A stretch of DNA of 40,298 nt from a virus: IMG/VR virus record IMGVR_UViG_3300025154_000034, positions 1 through 40,298 of that record, one strand, 5' to 3'. The position numbers were made by a program, and so were the translations under genes. This document shows positions 8,045 through 15,955 of the stretch, in pieces. The notes under the pieces are model-generated. The model worked only from the letters and a program-made list of their open reading frames with translations. It was not told the origin of the DNA and ran no database searches. Each line of letters starts with the position of its first letter. Positions within the stretch are counted from its first letter, which is position 1.

Positions 8045-9000
8045 ACACAGGCATATACATGATACAAAATACCGTGAATGGTAATGCTTATATCGGGCAG
8101 AGTGCTAAATTAAATAATCGAAAATGGGCACATTTTTGGGCGCTTAATAATAGTACACATTTTAATCGACACTTACAAAACGCATATAACAAATATGGCA
8201 AAGAAAACTTTAGGTTTGATGTTTTGCTTTATTGCGAAAATTCTGAATTGACATACTACGAACAAAAAATAGTTGATACTCTCAGTCCAAAATATAATAT
8301 TCGTAGGGAATGTGTTGATAGTAGTAAGGGTATAACACGCACAGAAGAATATAAATTAAAACTATCTAAGGCACTTACTGGAAGAATATATTCTGAAGAA
8401 ACTATTCAAAAAATGTCATTAGCTCAATTAGGAAAAAAAGTTTCCGAAGAAACAAGAATAAAAATATCTTTATCAAATATGGGAAGAAAAGTTACTGAAG
8501 AAACAAGACGCAAAATAGGTTTAGCTAATAAAAATATGTCAGATGAAACTAGAAAAAAACTTTCTTTAATCAATACTGGCAACACTAATATGTTAGGTAA
8601 ACATCATTCAGAAGAAACCAAGCGCAAAATTTCATTATCACATATTGGAATGAAACATTCCGAAGAATCTAAAACAAAAATATCTTTAGTACAAATCGGA
8701 AAAAAACTATCTGAAGAAACTAAACATAAATTGTCTTTAGCAAACACCGGTAAAAAGCGCACAGAAGAACAAAATCGTAAAAACTCTTTAGCACACAAAG
8801 GAAAAAAACTATCTGAGGAACATAAACGTAAAATATCTTTAGTACACAAAGGAAAAAAACTATCTGAGGAACAAATAGAAAAAACACGTTTAAAAAACAC
8901 TGGCAAAAAAAGGTCTGAAGAAATCAGACAGAAAATGTCTTTAGCCGCAACAGCTAGAGAAGAAAAAAAGCGACAACAGCGATTACAGGTGCAACCATGA
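8041..9000 (+). CDS. GIY-YIG homing endonuclease with a long NUMOD3 repeat array
   Basis: This protein of 319 residues starts with a GIY-YIG nuclease domain: G4-I-Y and A16-Y-I-G, a conserved Arg near 27, and the catalytic Glu in TYYEQKIVDTL near residue 78. After residue 98 it consists of about eleven tandem copies of a 17-residue NUMOD3 motif of the type GKKLSEEHKRKISLVHK, which binds DNA in the minor groove. Known homing enzymes usually carry only a few copies, so this array is long. The gene is much richer in A and T than its neighbours, a sign of separate origin. It is joined to both neighbours by four-base ATGA overlaps, so it is free-standing and not inside an intron. Confidence 0.88.
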   Translation: MNTGIYMIQNTVNGNAYIGQSAKLNNRKWAHFWALNNSTHFNRHLQNAYNKYGKENFRFDVLLYCENSELTYYEQKIVDTLSPKYNIRRECVDSSKGITRTEEYKLKLSKALTGRIYSEETIQKMSLAQLGKKVSEETRIKISLSNMGRKVTEETRRKIGLANKNMSDETRKKLSLINTGNTNMLGKHHSEETKRKISLSHIGMKHSEESKTKISLVQIGKKLSEETKHKLSLANTGKKRTEEQNRKNSLAHKGKKLSEEHKRKISLVHKGKKLSEEQIEKTRLKNTGKKRSEEIRQKMSLAATAREEKKRQQRLQVQP

Positions 9001-9617
9001 TTAGCATCGTGACCCCATGGCATAATTGCAGCGAATTAGCGGACATGTACGAGCGTTCCCACGGGCGCGCGGAGATTATCAGCATCGACAACGGAAGCAG
9101 ACAGGAACACTCACTAAAGATAAGACAGATGACCGAACGGATGGGTGGGCAATACGTACGCAACGCTGTCAATAAGAAGTTCGCGAAGGCCAACAATCAG
9201 GGCTTCAAACTGGCAAGCAATGACATCGTAGTGTTCCTGAATAGCGACACAATGGGACAACCAGGCTGGGTATTCCAGGTGGAAGATGACGTCAAGGATG
9301 GCGCGTTATACGGCGTATCAATGGGTGTTCGCATGATAGCAGGTAAGACATTACCATACATCGAAGGCTGGTGCATCGCTGCCACAAAAGCCACATGGGA
9401 GCGCGTCGGGCTTTGGTACGAGTCCTTGAGCGGCATGTATTGGGAAGATAATATCTTGAGTTTACAGGCTATCAAAGCAGGCGTTCGATTACAGGCGACA
9501 AACTGGCAGGTGCAGCACTTGAACAATTACACCACCAACAGGACACCGGGAACATTGGATAACGTCGCAGACAATCAGGCAGTGTTTGAGAAAATGGCGA
9601 GGGAGTGGAAGCAATGA
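8997..9617 (+). CDS. Glycosyltransferase family 2
   Basis: This protein of 206 residues is a short GT-A glycosyltransferase. It opens with the strand MISIVTPWHN, then EIISIDNGS, and carries FLNSDT (near residues 79-84), the DxD-like metal and nucleotide-sugar site of family 2. A WYESLSGMYWEDN segment gives the acidic residues near the acceptor side. The usual family length is 220-300, so this one is compact. It is coupled to the homing endonuclease by an ATGA overlap and to the next gene by another. With the GT4/FkbM gene it likely builds a short modified glycan. Confidence 0.85.
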   Translation: MISIVTPWHNCSELADMYERSHGRAEIISIDNGSRQEHSLKIRQMTERMGGQYVRNAVNKKFAKANNQGFKLASNDIVVFLNSDTMGQPGWVFQVEDDVKDGALYGVSMGVRMIAGKTLPYIEGWCIAATKATWERVGLWYESLSGMYWEDNILSLQAIKAGVRLQATNWQVQHLNNYTTNRTPGTLDNVADNQAVFEKMAREWKQ

Positions 9618-10345
9618 GCATCTACGCCAACAATACACGCTTCAACCCTACGCTAAACGGTACCATCCACATCGGACATCTGTACATGGCATTAGTCAAC
9701 GAAGCAGAAGCCAGAGTAAGCGGCGGTAAGTTTATCGTTCGTTTCGAGGATAACCAAAAGGAATGGTTCTATTGCAACACACAGCAACAAATGGATCATT
9801 ATGCTGATACAATCCTGGAAGATTTAGAGTGGGCTGGTATCAAGGTTGATAAGATAGAATTTCAATCATTACTTGAACCGGAATACAAACGCTTATTGAA
9901 CCATCTCAACGGTGGAGGATTAAAAGTTAGGGAACGGTTTGCATTTGACTTACAGCCAGATGTTACATTTACCAACGCGGTCGCTTATCCATACGCACCA
10001 CACCTTACCGCTGAAAAAGTATTACTGGACTATATGGACGTTATCAATCTGCTTATTCGTGGAGAGGATTTGCTCACAGAATACAGCCTGTATAATTATT
10101 TCTGTGACCTGTGGGGAATACGAACACCAAAACACGTGTACTTGCCACGATTACGCTTACCGGATGGTTCTGAAATGCAGACGGAAATCAGTAAGACATC
10201 CGGCAATTTCAAGGTTGAAGGTTATCGTAAAGCAGGCATGAAGCCAGACAAGCTACTTGCTAAAATGCGTGAAGCGTGCCTGATTGACCCAGACGGTGAA
10301 TGGTTAATCAAGAACATCAAGCGGAGCCCTGAATGGAAATTATAA
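9614..10345 (+). CDS. Truncated glutamyl-tRNA-synthetase-like protein (class I catalytic domain only)
   Basis: This protein of 243 residues resembles the catalytic core of glutamyl/glutaminyl-tRNA synthetases. The N-terminus holds TRFNPTLNGTIHIGH, the class I HIGH signature at residues 19-22. FIVRFEDN follows as the counterpart of the FxLRIEDTD segment. RGED (149-152) matches the conserved IRGxD element. TEISKTSGN (190-198) stands where KMSKS/KLSKR is expected. There is no anticodon-binding domain; the family is usually 450-550 residues, while GluQ-RS, which modifies queuosine in tRNA-Asp, is about 300. I chose ATG 9614 (ATGA overlap) over GTG 9605. Inside a glycan cassette it may activate an amino acid for a non-tRNA acceptor. 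That role is an inference. Confidence 0.75.
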   Translation: MSIYANNTRFNPTLNGTIHIGHLYMALVNEAEARVSGGKFIVRFEDNQKEWFYCNTQQQMDHYADTILEDLEWAGIKVDKIEFQSLLEPEYKRLLNHLNGGGLKVRERFAFDLQPDVTFTNAVAYPYAPHLTAEKVLLDYMDVINLLIRGEDLLTEYSLYNYFCDLWGIRTPKHVYLPRLRLPDGSEMQTEISKTSGNFKVEGYRKAGMKPDKLLAKMREACLIDPDGEWLIKNIKRSPEWKL

Positions 10346-11280
10346 AGAACACCTCCGCTGGAATCTTTATTCTGCTACTCGTATTGATTGCTGTATTTTA
10401 CGCATTCAATCCTGTGTTCCTGTCAGCGGTCAATATTCAGACAATGGCGCGTTCTATGTCCTATAGTGGCATTATAGCGGTAGGCATGGCGTTATGCCTT
10501 ATATCAGGCGTTATTGACCTGTCTGTTGGCAGTACAGCGGCATTTGCCTCCGTCATGTTCGGGCGTGCGTTCGCATTATGGAATTTCGACATTGTGACGT
10601 CAATTCTAATAACATTAGGATTAGCGGTGATTATCGGATTATTCAATTCGTTCGTTATCCTGAAATTGAAAGTCACACCGTTTATAGCCACAATATCAAT
10701 GATGTTCGTTATTCGTGGATTGGCAAACTTTGCAAGTAATGGTTATTCAATCTATCCACTACCAGAACCAGCTTTGATGTTAGGTTATGCTAAACCATTG
10801 GGCGTGTCGTGGGCGTTTATTGCCTTTTTAATAATTATTATAATAGCCCATTTGGTTATGGAATATTCGTTATTTGGATTGCTCACACGCGCAACCGGAT
10901 CGGATCGGGAAGTTGCAATCTGTACAGAGGTAGATGTTGATAAGGTGAATGCAATCAACCTTGTGGCTATTAGCTTATTTGCTGGAATAGCAGGGATATT
11001 TATTAGCTTAATGCTAAATGCTGGAGCGCCTACCGTTGGGTCTGGTTGGGAATTTACAGCCATTACCGCGTGTGCGATTGGTGGAGTGAGCTTGTTCGGG
11101 TATCACGGGAACATGTTCGGTTTATTTTGTGGGCTTGCAGTCATTCAGGTTATCCAGAATGGGATTGTAATGATTGGTATAAGTCCGCACCTCCAAAGTG
11201 TTTTTATAGGTGGTATTTTGCTTACTGCAATGGCTGTTGATGTACGACGGCGCACCTATTTAAATTTAGACAAAGTTTAA
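10333..11280 (+). CDS. RbsC-type sugar ABC transporter permease
   Basis: This integral membrane protein of 315 residues has eight or more hydrophobic spans and matches the ribose/xylose/galactoside permease family (BPD_transp_2). ISGVIDLSVGS (about residues 57-67) is the diagnostic family motif, and later GGVSLFG is also typical. It would form the channel of a sugar importer in the host membrane. The start overlaps the synthetase-like gene by 13 bases. An RbsB-type protein follows, but I find no RbsA-type ATPase anywhere in the genome, so it would need a host ATPase. Sugar permeases are very rare in small siphophages. Confidence 0.9.
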   Translation: MEIIKNTSAGIFILLLVLIAVFYAFNPVFLSAVNIQTMARSMSYSGIIAVGMALCLISGVIDLSVGSTAAFASVMFGRAFALWNFDIVTSILITLGLAVIIGLFNSFVILKLKVTPFIATISMMFVIRGLANFASNGYSIYPLPEPALMLGYAKPLGVSWAFIAFLIIIIIAHLVMEYSLFGLLTRATGSDREVAICTEVDVDKVNAINLVAISLFAGIAGIFISLMLNAGAPTVGSGWEFTAITACAIGGVSLFGYHGNMFGLFCGLAVIQVIQNGIVMIGISPHLQSVFIGGILLTAMAVDVRRRTYLNLDKV

Positions 11281-11293
11281 AGGAGTAATAAAA

Positions 11294-12316
11294 ATGGAGT
11301 ACAAAAAAGTATTTCTAATCGTCGTAATGCTGATTTTAGTAATCGGCATGATTGGGTGCAAGCCCAAACCGGAAGTAGTCGCACCCGTTGAAATTCCACA
11401 GGCTGAGAAGTCTGTCAAGGAATTACAGAACGGGGTTCCTTTCCGCTATGTTGGCAATGGTCTCGAGCATCCTGTTATTAGAATTATGATGCTGGGATTT
11501 CAAGAGGCATGCGAAGACTATGACGCGTTATGTGAGTTTCATGTTGGTAGCACATTCGAGGACGCTGTTTATTTACAGATGTTGGATCAAGCAATGGGAT
11601 TAGGCTCAACTGGCATGTTAGTGTCTTCATATGGGCCACATAGACCATTAGCAATGCAAGGTATAAAACAAGGTATTCCAATGGTAAGTTTTCACACTCC
11701 ACTGGAAGAAACTGACATGCCCGGGTTGATTGCCTGGGTTGCAACCGACGTAACAGATTACGGTAAACGCGCCGCCGATGCAATGGCTGAGAAATTACAA
11801 TGTCAAGGCCCGATAGCCATTACACAGAATACATTCAATGACGTTGAAAACGAAGCCGCTAGAAGTTTTACCGAAGAAATGAAAATCAAGTGTCCTGATG
11901 TAGTTGTCTTACCATCTCAAGAAGAAGGAGGTGATCCACCCTCTGCAATCGCTAAGGCGAGCGCTATCTTGGTCGCCAACCCTGATTTGAAGGGTGCATT
12001 TGGCACAACGGGCGGTAGTCCTACCACGTGGGGCAAAGCCGCAGAACAAGCCGGAAAACAGCCTGGAGAACTGATTATTATCGGCATGGATTACACAAGA
12101 CCAAATCTTGATTTAGTCAAAGCCGGATGGGTATATGCGTTAGTGGGTCAACCTATTTACGAAGAAACTTACAGATGCGTTGAATTACTGATTGCTAACC
12201 TCAAAGGTGAAACAGTAGAATTTGATAACGTTTTCCCGTCACCTATTATAACAATTGATGACGTGGATAAATATTACGGTTATGCAGACCGTGTTGATGA
12301 AAAATTGGATAGATAA
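11294..12316 (+). CDS. RbsB-type sugar-binding lipoprotein
   Basis: This is a periplasmic-binding-protein fold (Peripla_BP_4 family) of 340 residues. It has a charged N-terminus, a hydrophobic span (residues 6-20) and a lipobox-like end MIG-C22, so it should be exported and lipid-anchored. It then has the two-lobed sugar-binding pattern with motifs such as VSSYGPH, GIPMVSFHT and FGTTGGSPTTWG. It would deliver a sugar to the permease encoded 13 bases upstream. A strong AAAGGAGTAAT ribosome-binding site precedes ATG 11294. It could instead act as a surface decoy or superinfection factor, but a transport role is the simplest reading. Confidence 0.88.
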   Translation: MEYKKVFLIVVMLILVIGMIGCKPKPEVVAPVEIPQAEKSVKELQNGVPFRYVGNGLEHPVIRIMMLGFQEACEDYDALCEFHVGSTFEDAVYLQMLDQAMGLGSTGMLVSSYGPHRPLAMQGIKQGIPMVSFHTPLEETDMPGLIAWVATDVTDYGKRAADAMAEKLQCQGPIAITQNTFNDVENEAARSFTEEMKIKCPDVVVLPSQEEGGDPPSAIAKASAILVANPDLKGAFGTTGGSPTTWGKAAEQAGKQPGELIIIGMDYTRPNLDLVKAGWVYALVGQPIYEETYRCVELLIANLKGETVEFDNVFPSPIITIDDVDKYYGYADRVDEKLDR

Positions 12317-12320
12317 ACAA

Positions 12321-13370
12321 ATGAGCTTCCTAAAAGACGATTTCATCCTTGTAATGGATTTCATATTTGAAGGAAGGCCGCTATCTTATGACAATCTGTG
12401 TCAGATACGCGATGCTGGCGTAAAGACAGTTACGTATTTCACGGATTGGAGTCAAATCGAAAAGGCGCGTGGTGTATATGATTGGTCTATTCTTGATAGA
12501 GCGGTTAACGATGCCACAAAAGCGGGGCTAAAAATTCTAATAGGTGATTATTCACAGGGCGCCGCCTGGTGTCCTAAGGAATGGTATTGTGCAACACTAA
12601 ATAATACACCGATTGAAAACCAACAAATACAACACTGGAAAAGCCTGTCAATCTGGAATAAAGAAGCGCAACAATATGTAGAGGATTTTATTCGTCTTTT
12701 AGGAAGCAGATATATAAGTGATACCGTCAAGTTATATTCAACTCAATCAGTAGCAGGAGAAAATTACCTACCCTTTGAGCCTGACAATCCATTCTATGAT
12801 GTTGCAGCAATCGAGGACTATCGCAAGTTCGTCAATAATGACACAGCCTTGCCGATTCCATATCCTCACAGGTCACCAAACGGAGACGCTATAACGGACG
12901 AATGGCTAAGAATAAGCATAGTCAAGGCAATGGTACGTCGCAACAAACTACTGATTGAGTTGAATGGTATCAACGAGATTTGGCACGCAGGACATCACTT
13001 GTGCAACTGGCAATATGCAGGTTGCGGATCTCCGTTTATTCGTGACGTTCTGGATGCGTACCTGGTGGAGTTCCCAGGTGTGATTATCAACGGTATTCAA
13101 TACACCTACTGGTATCACGAAGCATTCGATTATAAGAATATGTTGACAAACGACATAAAAAGGTATAATATGAAAGTGTGGGCTGGGGCGGAGTATTGTA
13201 CGGGGTTACAATCCTATACACCACAATTATTGAACTCTAATATATACGGGTTTATTCTAGGAATTTTATCACCATTATCTGACTTTACAAAAGTCGAACC
13301 ATGGATGATAACCAATATCAGGAATAGTTATAATGCTATAAAGCAGGCAAGGAGCGACAATGACAGCTAG
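12321..13370 (+). CDS. TIM-barrel glycoside hydrolase (clan A, GH39/GH42-like)
   Basis: This protein of 349 residues looks like a clan GH-A hydrolase. The N-terminus reads IRDAGVKTVTYF, then WSQIEKARGVYDWSILDRAV and AGLKILIGDY, which match the first strands of beta-galactosidase and GH39/42 barrels. Possible catalytic Glu residues lie in SVAGENY (acid/base position) and in VWAGAEYCTG (nucleophile position). No signal peptide is seen. I chose ATG 12321; a start at 12255 would read back into the lipoprotein gene. No strong Shine-Dalgarno is present. It closes the cassette and overlaps the connector gene by 11 bases. It may release the sugar that the transporter takes up, or trim glycans during entry. 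Confidence 0.72.
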   Translation: MSFLKDDFILVMDFIFEGRPLSYDNLCQIRDAGVKTVTYFTDWSQIEKARGVYDWSILDRAVNDATKAGLKILIGDYSQGAAWCPKEWYCATLNNTPIENQQIQHWKSLSIWNKEAQQYVEDFIRLLGSRYISDTVKLYSTQSVAGENYLPFEPDNPFYDVAAIEDYRKFVNNDTALPIPYPHRSPNGDAITDEWLRISIVKAMVRRNKLLIELNGINEIWHAGHHLCNWQYAGCGSPFIRDVLDAYLVEFPGVIINGIQYTYWYHEAFDYKNMLTNDIKRYNMKVWAGAEYCTGLQSYTPQLLNSNIYGFILGILSPLSDFTKVEPWMITNIRNSYNAIKQARSDNDS

Positions 13371-13938
13371 AACCACAATGGATGACTTAATTCAAAAGTT
13401 GCGAGTATATACACAGGCTGGGACATCAGACTTTGTTGTGAATACTACAACCTATTGGTCAGATGAACAATTACAGGACGAGCTTGATAAGACACAGAAA
13501 AAAGTCAATTATCAGGCGATGCAAGCAATCCCGACTTATGGTATTGGCGGTACTGTCACCTACACTGTTTATCAAACCGGACTTGCTGATTGGGAGAAAT
13601 CACCTGTTATCCAGAACGAAGGCGGTACAACCCTTACCGCTGGTACTGCAACCGCTAACTATAGTTTTGATGACAACGTTGGCGTTGTAACCTTTGTCAG
13701 TGATACCGAAGGTAAAACAAGGTATATAACTGGATATGTTTACAACGTTGAAATGGCAGCCGCGAAAGTGTGGGAGCAAAAAAGCGCGTTATATGCAACA
13801 TACTTTGACTTTAGCACAGACAATCACACCGTCAAGAAATCGCAAATGGTACAGGGTTGTCGTGACATGGCGAAGTATTACCAGAGCCGGGCTGGTGTTA
13901 TCCAGGTAGAAATGGTGAGGAGCGATGACACTTTCTAG
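13360..13938 (+). CDS. Head-tail connector (adaptor) protein
   Basis: This protein of 192 residues lies where the portal-adjacent adaptor gene belongs in siphophages: before head closure and tail completion genes. Its N-terminal 50 residues are helical and start with a short MDDLIQKLRVYT segment, as in many gp6/gp15-like connectors; a beta-rich insert follows, then a C-terminal helix pair with MAKYYQSRAG. AAGGAG precedes ATG 13360. In the ancestral order it probably followed the decoration gene directly, before the sugar cassette was inserted. Confidence 0.7.
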   Translation: MTARTTMDDLIQKLRVYTQAGTSDFVVNTTTYWSDEQLQDELDKTQKKVNYQAMQAIPTYGIGGTVTYTVYQTGLADWEKSPVIQNEGGTTLTAGTATANYSFDDNVGVVTFVSDTEGKTRYITGYVYNVEMAAAKVWEQKSALYATYFDFSTDNHTVKKSQMVQGCRDMAKYYQSRAGVIQVEMVRSDDTF

Positions 13939-14278
13939 CAGCGATTTATCGTATATGAGGGACGCGGTAGAATTATTGCTACCTGACACCTGCTACATCC
14001 TGACTAATTCAGGTACAGCGGATGGTTCTGGTGGTATCACCGATTCATGGGGTACAGCCACAACCACGACCGCTTGCAGACTTGATACAATGACGGGTAA
14101 TTATAAAGACATGGACGGCGCGGTGCAAACCTACAATAAACTTATCCTGAGTACACCGTATGATACAACCATCACCGAGGCAAACCGCGTTTATTATGGC
14201 GGCAATTCCTACCAGGTGACGTCTGTCAATGATGGTTCGTGGCTGGCAACTAAACGGGCGGAGGTACAAAAGATATGA
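13925..14278 (+). CDS. Head closure (stopper) protein
   Basis: This protein of 117 residues fits the head closure family of SPP1 gp16 and HK97 type. It has a short N-terminal helix, then a small beta-barrel with the typical pattern of a middle strand at LILSTPYDT and NRVYYGGNSYQVTSVND near the end, which is the usual C-terminal signature. It overlaps the connector gene by 14 bases and the gp10-like gene by ATGA. The protein should close the portal channel after packaging and form the tail-binding surface. Confidence 0.75.
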   Translation: MTLSSSDLSYMRDAVELLLPDTCYILTNSGTADGSGGITDSWGTATTTTACRLDTMTGNYKDMDGAVQTYNKLILSTPYDTTITEANRVYYGGNSYQVTSVNDGSWLATKRAEVQKI

Positions 14279-14694
14279 GTATGTCTACCTTCAAATTAGA
14301 CACCAGAGAGCTTGACAAGATTGTCCGTGAAATGGACGGCAACAAAAACAAAGTTGGTAAGATGTTAGGTTTTGAACTTGAAGCAGAAGCTAAGAAACGC
14401 GCTCCACGTCTGACAAGCGCAATGTCTAATTCTATCTACACTGTTACCAAAGAATCGGACGGATATTCAGCAGCAAGCGGAGCGGCTAAACAGATGAATC
14501 CACAAGCAGAAACACAGGCACATCCAACACCAACGGGAAATGTATTAGCACGTGTTGGCCCGTGTGTGAATTACGCGGAGTTTGTTGAATTTGGCACATC
14601 TAAACAGGCAGCGCAACCCTATCTGACACCAGCCGCAGAGGTTGTATTCCAGAAAGTCAACGACGGGACATACTGGAGAAAGTTGGTCGAATGA
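14275..14694 (+). CDS. HK97 gp10-like tail completion protein
   Basis: This protein of 139 residues matches the HK97 gp10 family. It has an N-terminal helix, AKKRAPRLTSAMSNSIY (about 42-58), a variable loop rich in polar residues, and the well-known YAEFVEFGTSKQAAQPYL segment before the C-terminal helix. Members join tail and head connector. The start shares ATGA with the previous stop; an ATG six bases later is a possible alternative. GGAGGT is about ten bases upstream. Confidence 0.87.
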   Translation: MSMSTFKLDTRELDKIVREMDGNKNKVGKMLGFELEAEAKKRAPRLTSAMSNSIYTVTKESDGYSAASGAAKQMNPQAETQAHPTPTGNVLARVGPCVNYAEFVEFGTSKQAAQPYLTPAAEVVFQKVNDGTYWRKLVE

Positions 14695-15104
14695 GCGGAG
14701 TATTGAATTTAGTATCAACAGCATTATATACCAAGTTTACAGGTGACACGACACTTAAAGGATTGGTAGCAAGCAATACCAGCTTTTACGCGATAAAGGC
14801 ACCTAAAGACACAGCTTATCCGTTTGTAGTGTGGTCTTTGTTGTACGGCGGGCCTGAGAATATCACCCCGTCCGACTTACAAAGTCACCTTTATTTTATC
14901 AGGGCATACGCAACGAGCGCGGTGACATCCGGGAACATTCACGCGCGGATTGCTTCGCTACTTCACCTGCAATCAATAACAGTGACCGGGTTCACTAATA
15001 TTTGGTTGTCACTCGAAGAAGAGTATGAGGGTGAAGAAATTTTAGAGACCGGGAATACCGTGTATATGCGCGGTGGTGGTTACAGAATCCGATTGGATAG
15101 TTAG
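14691..15104 (+). CDS. Tail terminator/completion protein (DUF3168-like)
   Basis: This protein of 137 residues resembles the DUF3168 / lambda gpU-type tail terminators. It starts with a helix (ALYTKFTGDTTLKGLV), then YPFVVWSLL in the middle, and has a C-terminal strand pair with VYMRGGGYRIRL. The segment IHARIASLLH is the usual second helix. It is coupled by ATGA to the gp10-like gene and comes directly before the major tail protein. It should cap the tail tube at the end that binds the head. Confidence 0.75.
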   Translation: MSGVLNLVSTALYTKFTGDTTLKGLVASNTSFYAIKAPKDTAYPFVVWSLLYGGPENITPSDLQSHLYFIRAYATSAVTSGNIHARIASLLHLQSITVTGFTNIWLSLEEEYEGEEILETGNTVYMRGGGYRIRLDS

Positions 15105-15112
15105 GAGAAAAT

Positions 15113-15517
15113 ATGGCAACAATAACAGGCAAAGATTTATACCTCACATGGATTCATTCAGGAGGAACGGTTGTGTTATCGGGAGATTATACACAGTTCA
15201 CTGATACTCCAAGTGTAGAGCTGTTAGATGAAAGCGCGGGTTCTGATGAATACAGAACTTACGTTGCGCGATTGAAGGATTCGAGTTATGCCTTCTCGGC
15301 GCGTTATCAATCCGCTGGTAGTGTTTTAATTAACTCTCTGGCAATGGGTGGATCTGGTACTTTGATTTATCACCCTGAAGGAACAGCCTCTGGAAAAGTA
15401 AAACGTACAATTCCATCAATCTCACAAGGTGCATCGGTGAATATTCCTTATGCAGGACTTGTTGAGATTAGCTGCACATTCCAGGGTAACGGAGCGATAA
15501 CAGATGCAACCAACTAA
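15113..15517 (+). CDS. Major tail tube protein
   Basis: This protein of 134 residues is a small beta-sandwich of the TP901-1/lambda gpV-like type: MATITGKDLYLTW at the start, an acidic Ser/Asp/Glu loop, repeated strands and a C-terminal strand with VEISCTFQGNG. TAGGAGAAAAT gives a strong ribosome-binding site before ATG 15113, fitting a protein needed in many copies. It lies between tail terminator and chaperone genes, as expected. It forms the stacked rings of the tail tube. Confidence 0.8.
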   Translation: MATITGKDLYLTWIHSGGTVVLSGDYTQFTDTPSVELLDESAGSDEYRTYVARLKDSSYAFSARYQSAGSVLINSLAMGGSGTLIYHPEGTASGKVKRTIPSISQGASVNIPYAGLVEISCTFQGNGAITDATN

Positions 15518-15752
15518 TGCTGATTTGACCTTGAGCGACGGCAAAGAAGTTGTATTCGACCTTAAAAAAATGTCACGTCAAGAATACCGTGACCTTCACA
15601 ATCCAGCCTACACAGACGAAAATGATGATCTGGTATTGGCGAAGGTCACTGGTATTGACGTCGAAGAATTACGTGACATGAACATGGAAGATTACGGCCG
15701 TTTGATCTGGCAGTTGATTCGCAAGGTTCAACAGCCGACAAACCCTACTTAG
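15504..15752 (+). CDS. Tail assembly chaperone, short form (gpG-like)
   Basis: This protein of 82 residues is the zero-frame form of the tail chaperone, which coats the tape measure and recruits tail tube subunits. It is acidic (LADGKEV-type start, then several Asp/Glu and RQEYRDLHNPAYTDE). It ends TAG at 15750-15752, directly after a slippery site at 15740-15746. Its position between major tail protein and tape measure and its overlap with a second reading frame match the lambda G/GT arrangement. It overlaps the tail tube gene by 14 bases. Confidence 0.82.
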   Translation: MQPTNADLTLSDGKEVVFDLKKMSRQEYRDLHNPAYTDENDDLVLAKVTGIDVEELRDMNMEDYGRLIWQLIRKVQQPTNPT

Positions 15753-15943
15753 GTCGTGCGGTCTATGATGCTTTGACGGTGAAAGAACCAGCACCATCCG
15801 AACTGATTACATGGACATTGGTAGAACGGTTCGGATGGACGCTGGAATATTCAAAAAGCATTAGCGTACAGGATTACCACGACCTGATTGCAATAGATGA
15901 CGCACGACAAAAAGCAAAATCAAGCATGGTTAGAACAAGATAA
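15504..15943 (+). CDS. Tail assembly chaperone, -1 frameshift product (gpGT-like)
   Basis: If ribosomes slip back one base on A-AAC-CCT (15740-15746), the first 81 codons continue in the -1 frame from TAC at 15746 for 65 more codons to TAA at 15941-15943, giving 146 residues. The added part starts YLGRAVYDALTV, has WTLVERFGWTLEY and ends with a helix rich in Ala, Lys and Arg. It has no start codon with a ribosome-binding site of its own, and no stop codon in 65 codons. This fits a gpT-like extension made by programmed frameshifting. Confidence 0.78.
15740..15746 (+). promoter_or_regulatory. Slippery heptamer A-AAC-CCT for -1 frameshifting
   Basis: In the zero frame the codons read AAC CCT; after a one-base slip they read AAA CCC, so the heptamer has the X-XXY-YYZ form. 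It lies one codon before the stop TAG, and a nearby stop favours pausing. The -1 frame is open both around and for 65 codons after the site. This heptamer is not among the most common ones (such as A-AAA-AAG), so efficiency is uncertain. Confidence 0.75.
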
Positions 15944-15955
15944 GGGAGGTGTGCT

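Noticed and set aside
8604-9023. Long open frame antisense to the GIY-YIG gene (139 residues)
   Set aside because: It is a shadow of the NUMOD3 repeat array; low-complexity repeats keep the opposite frame open, and there is no ribosome-binding site.
12255-12320. Longer start for the glycoside hydrolase
   Set aside because: It lies inside the lipoprotein gene, and the added residues do not resemble a hydrolase N-terminus.
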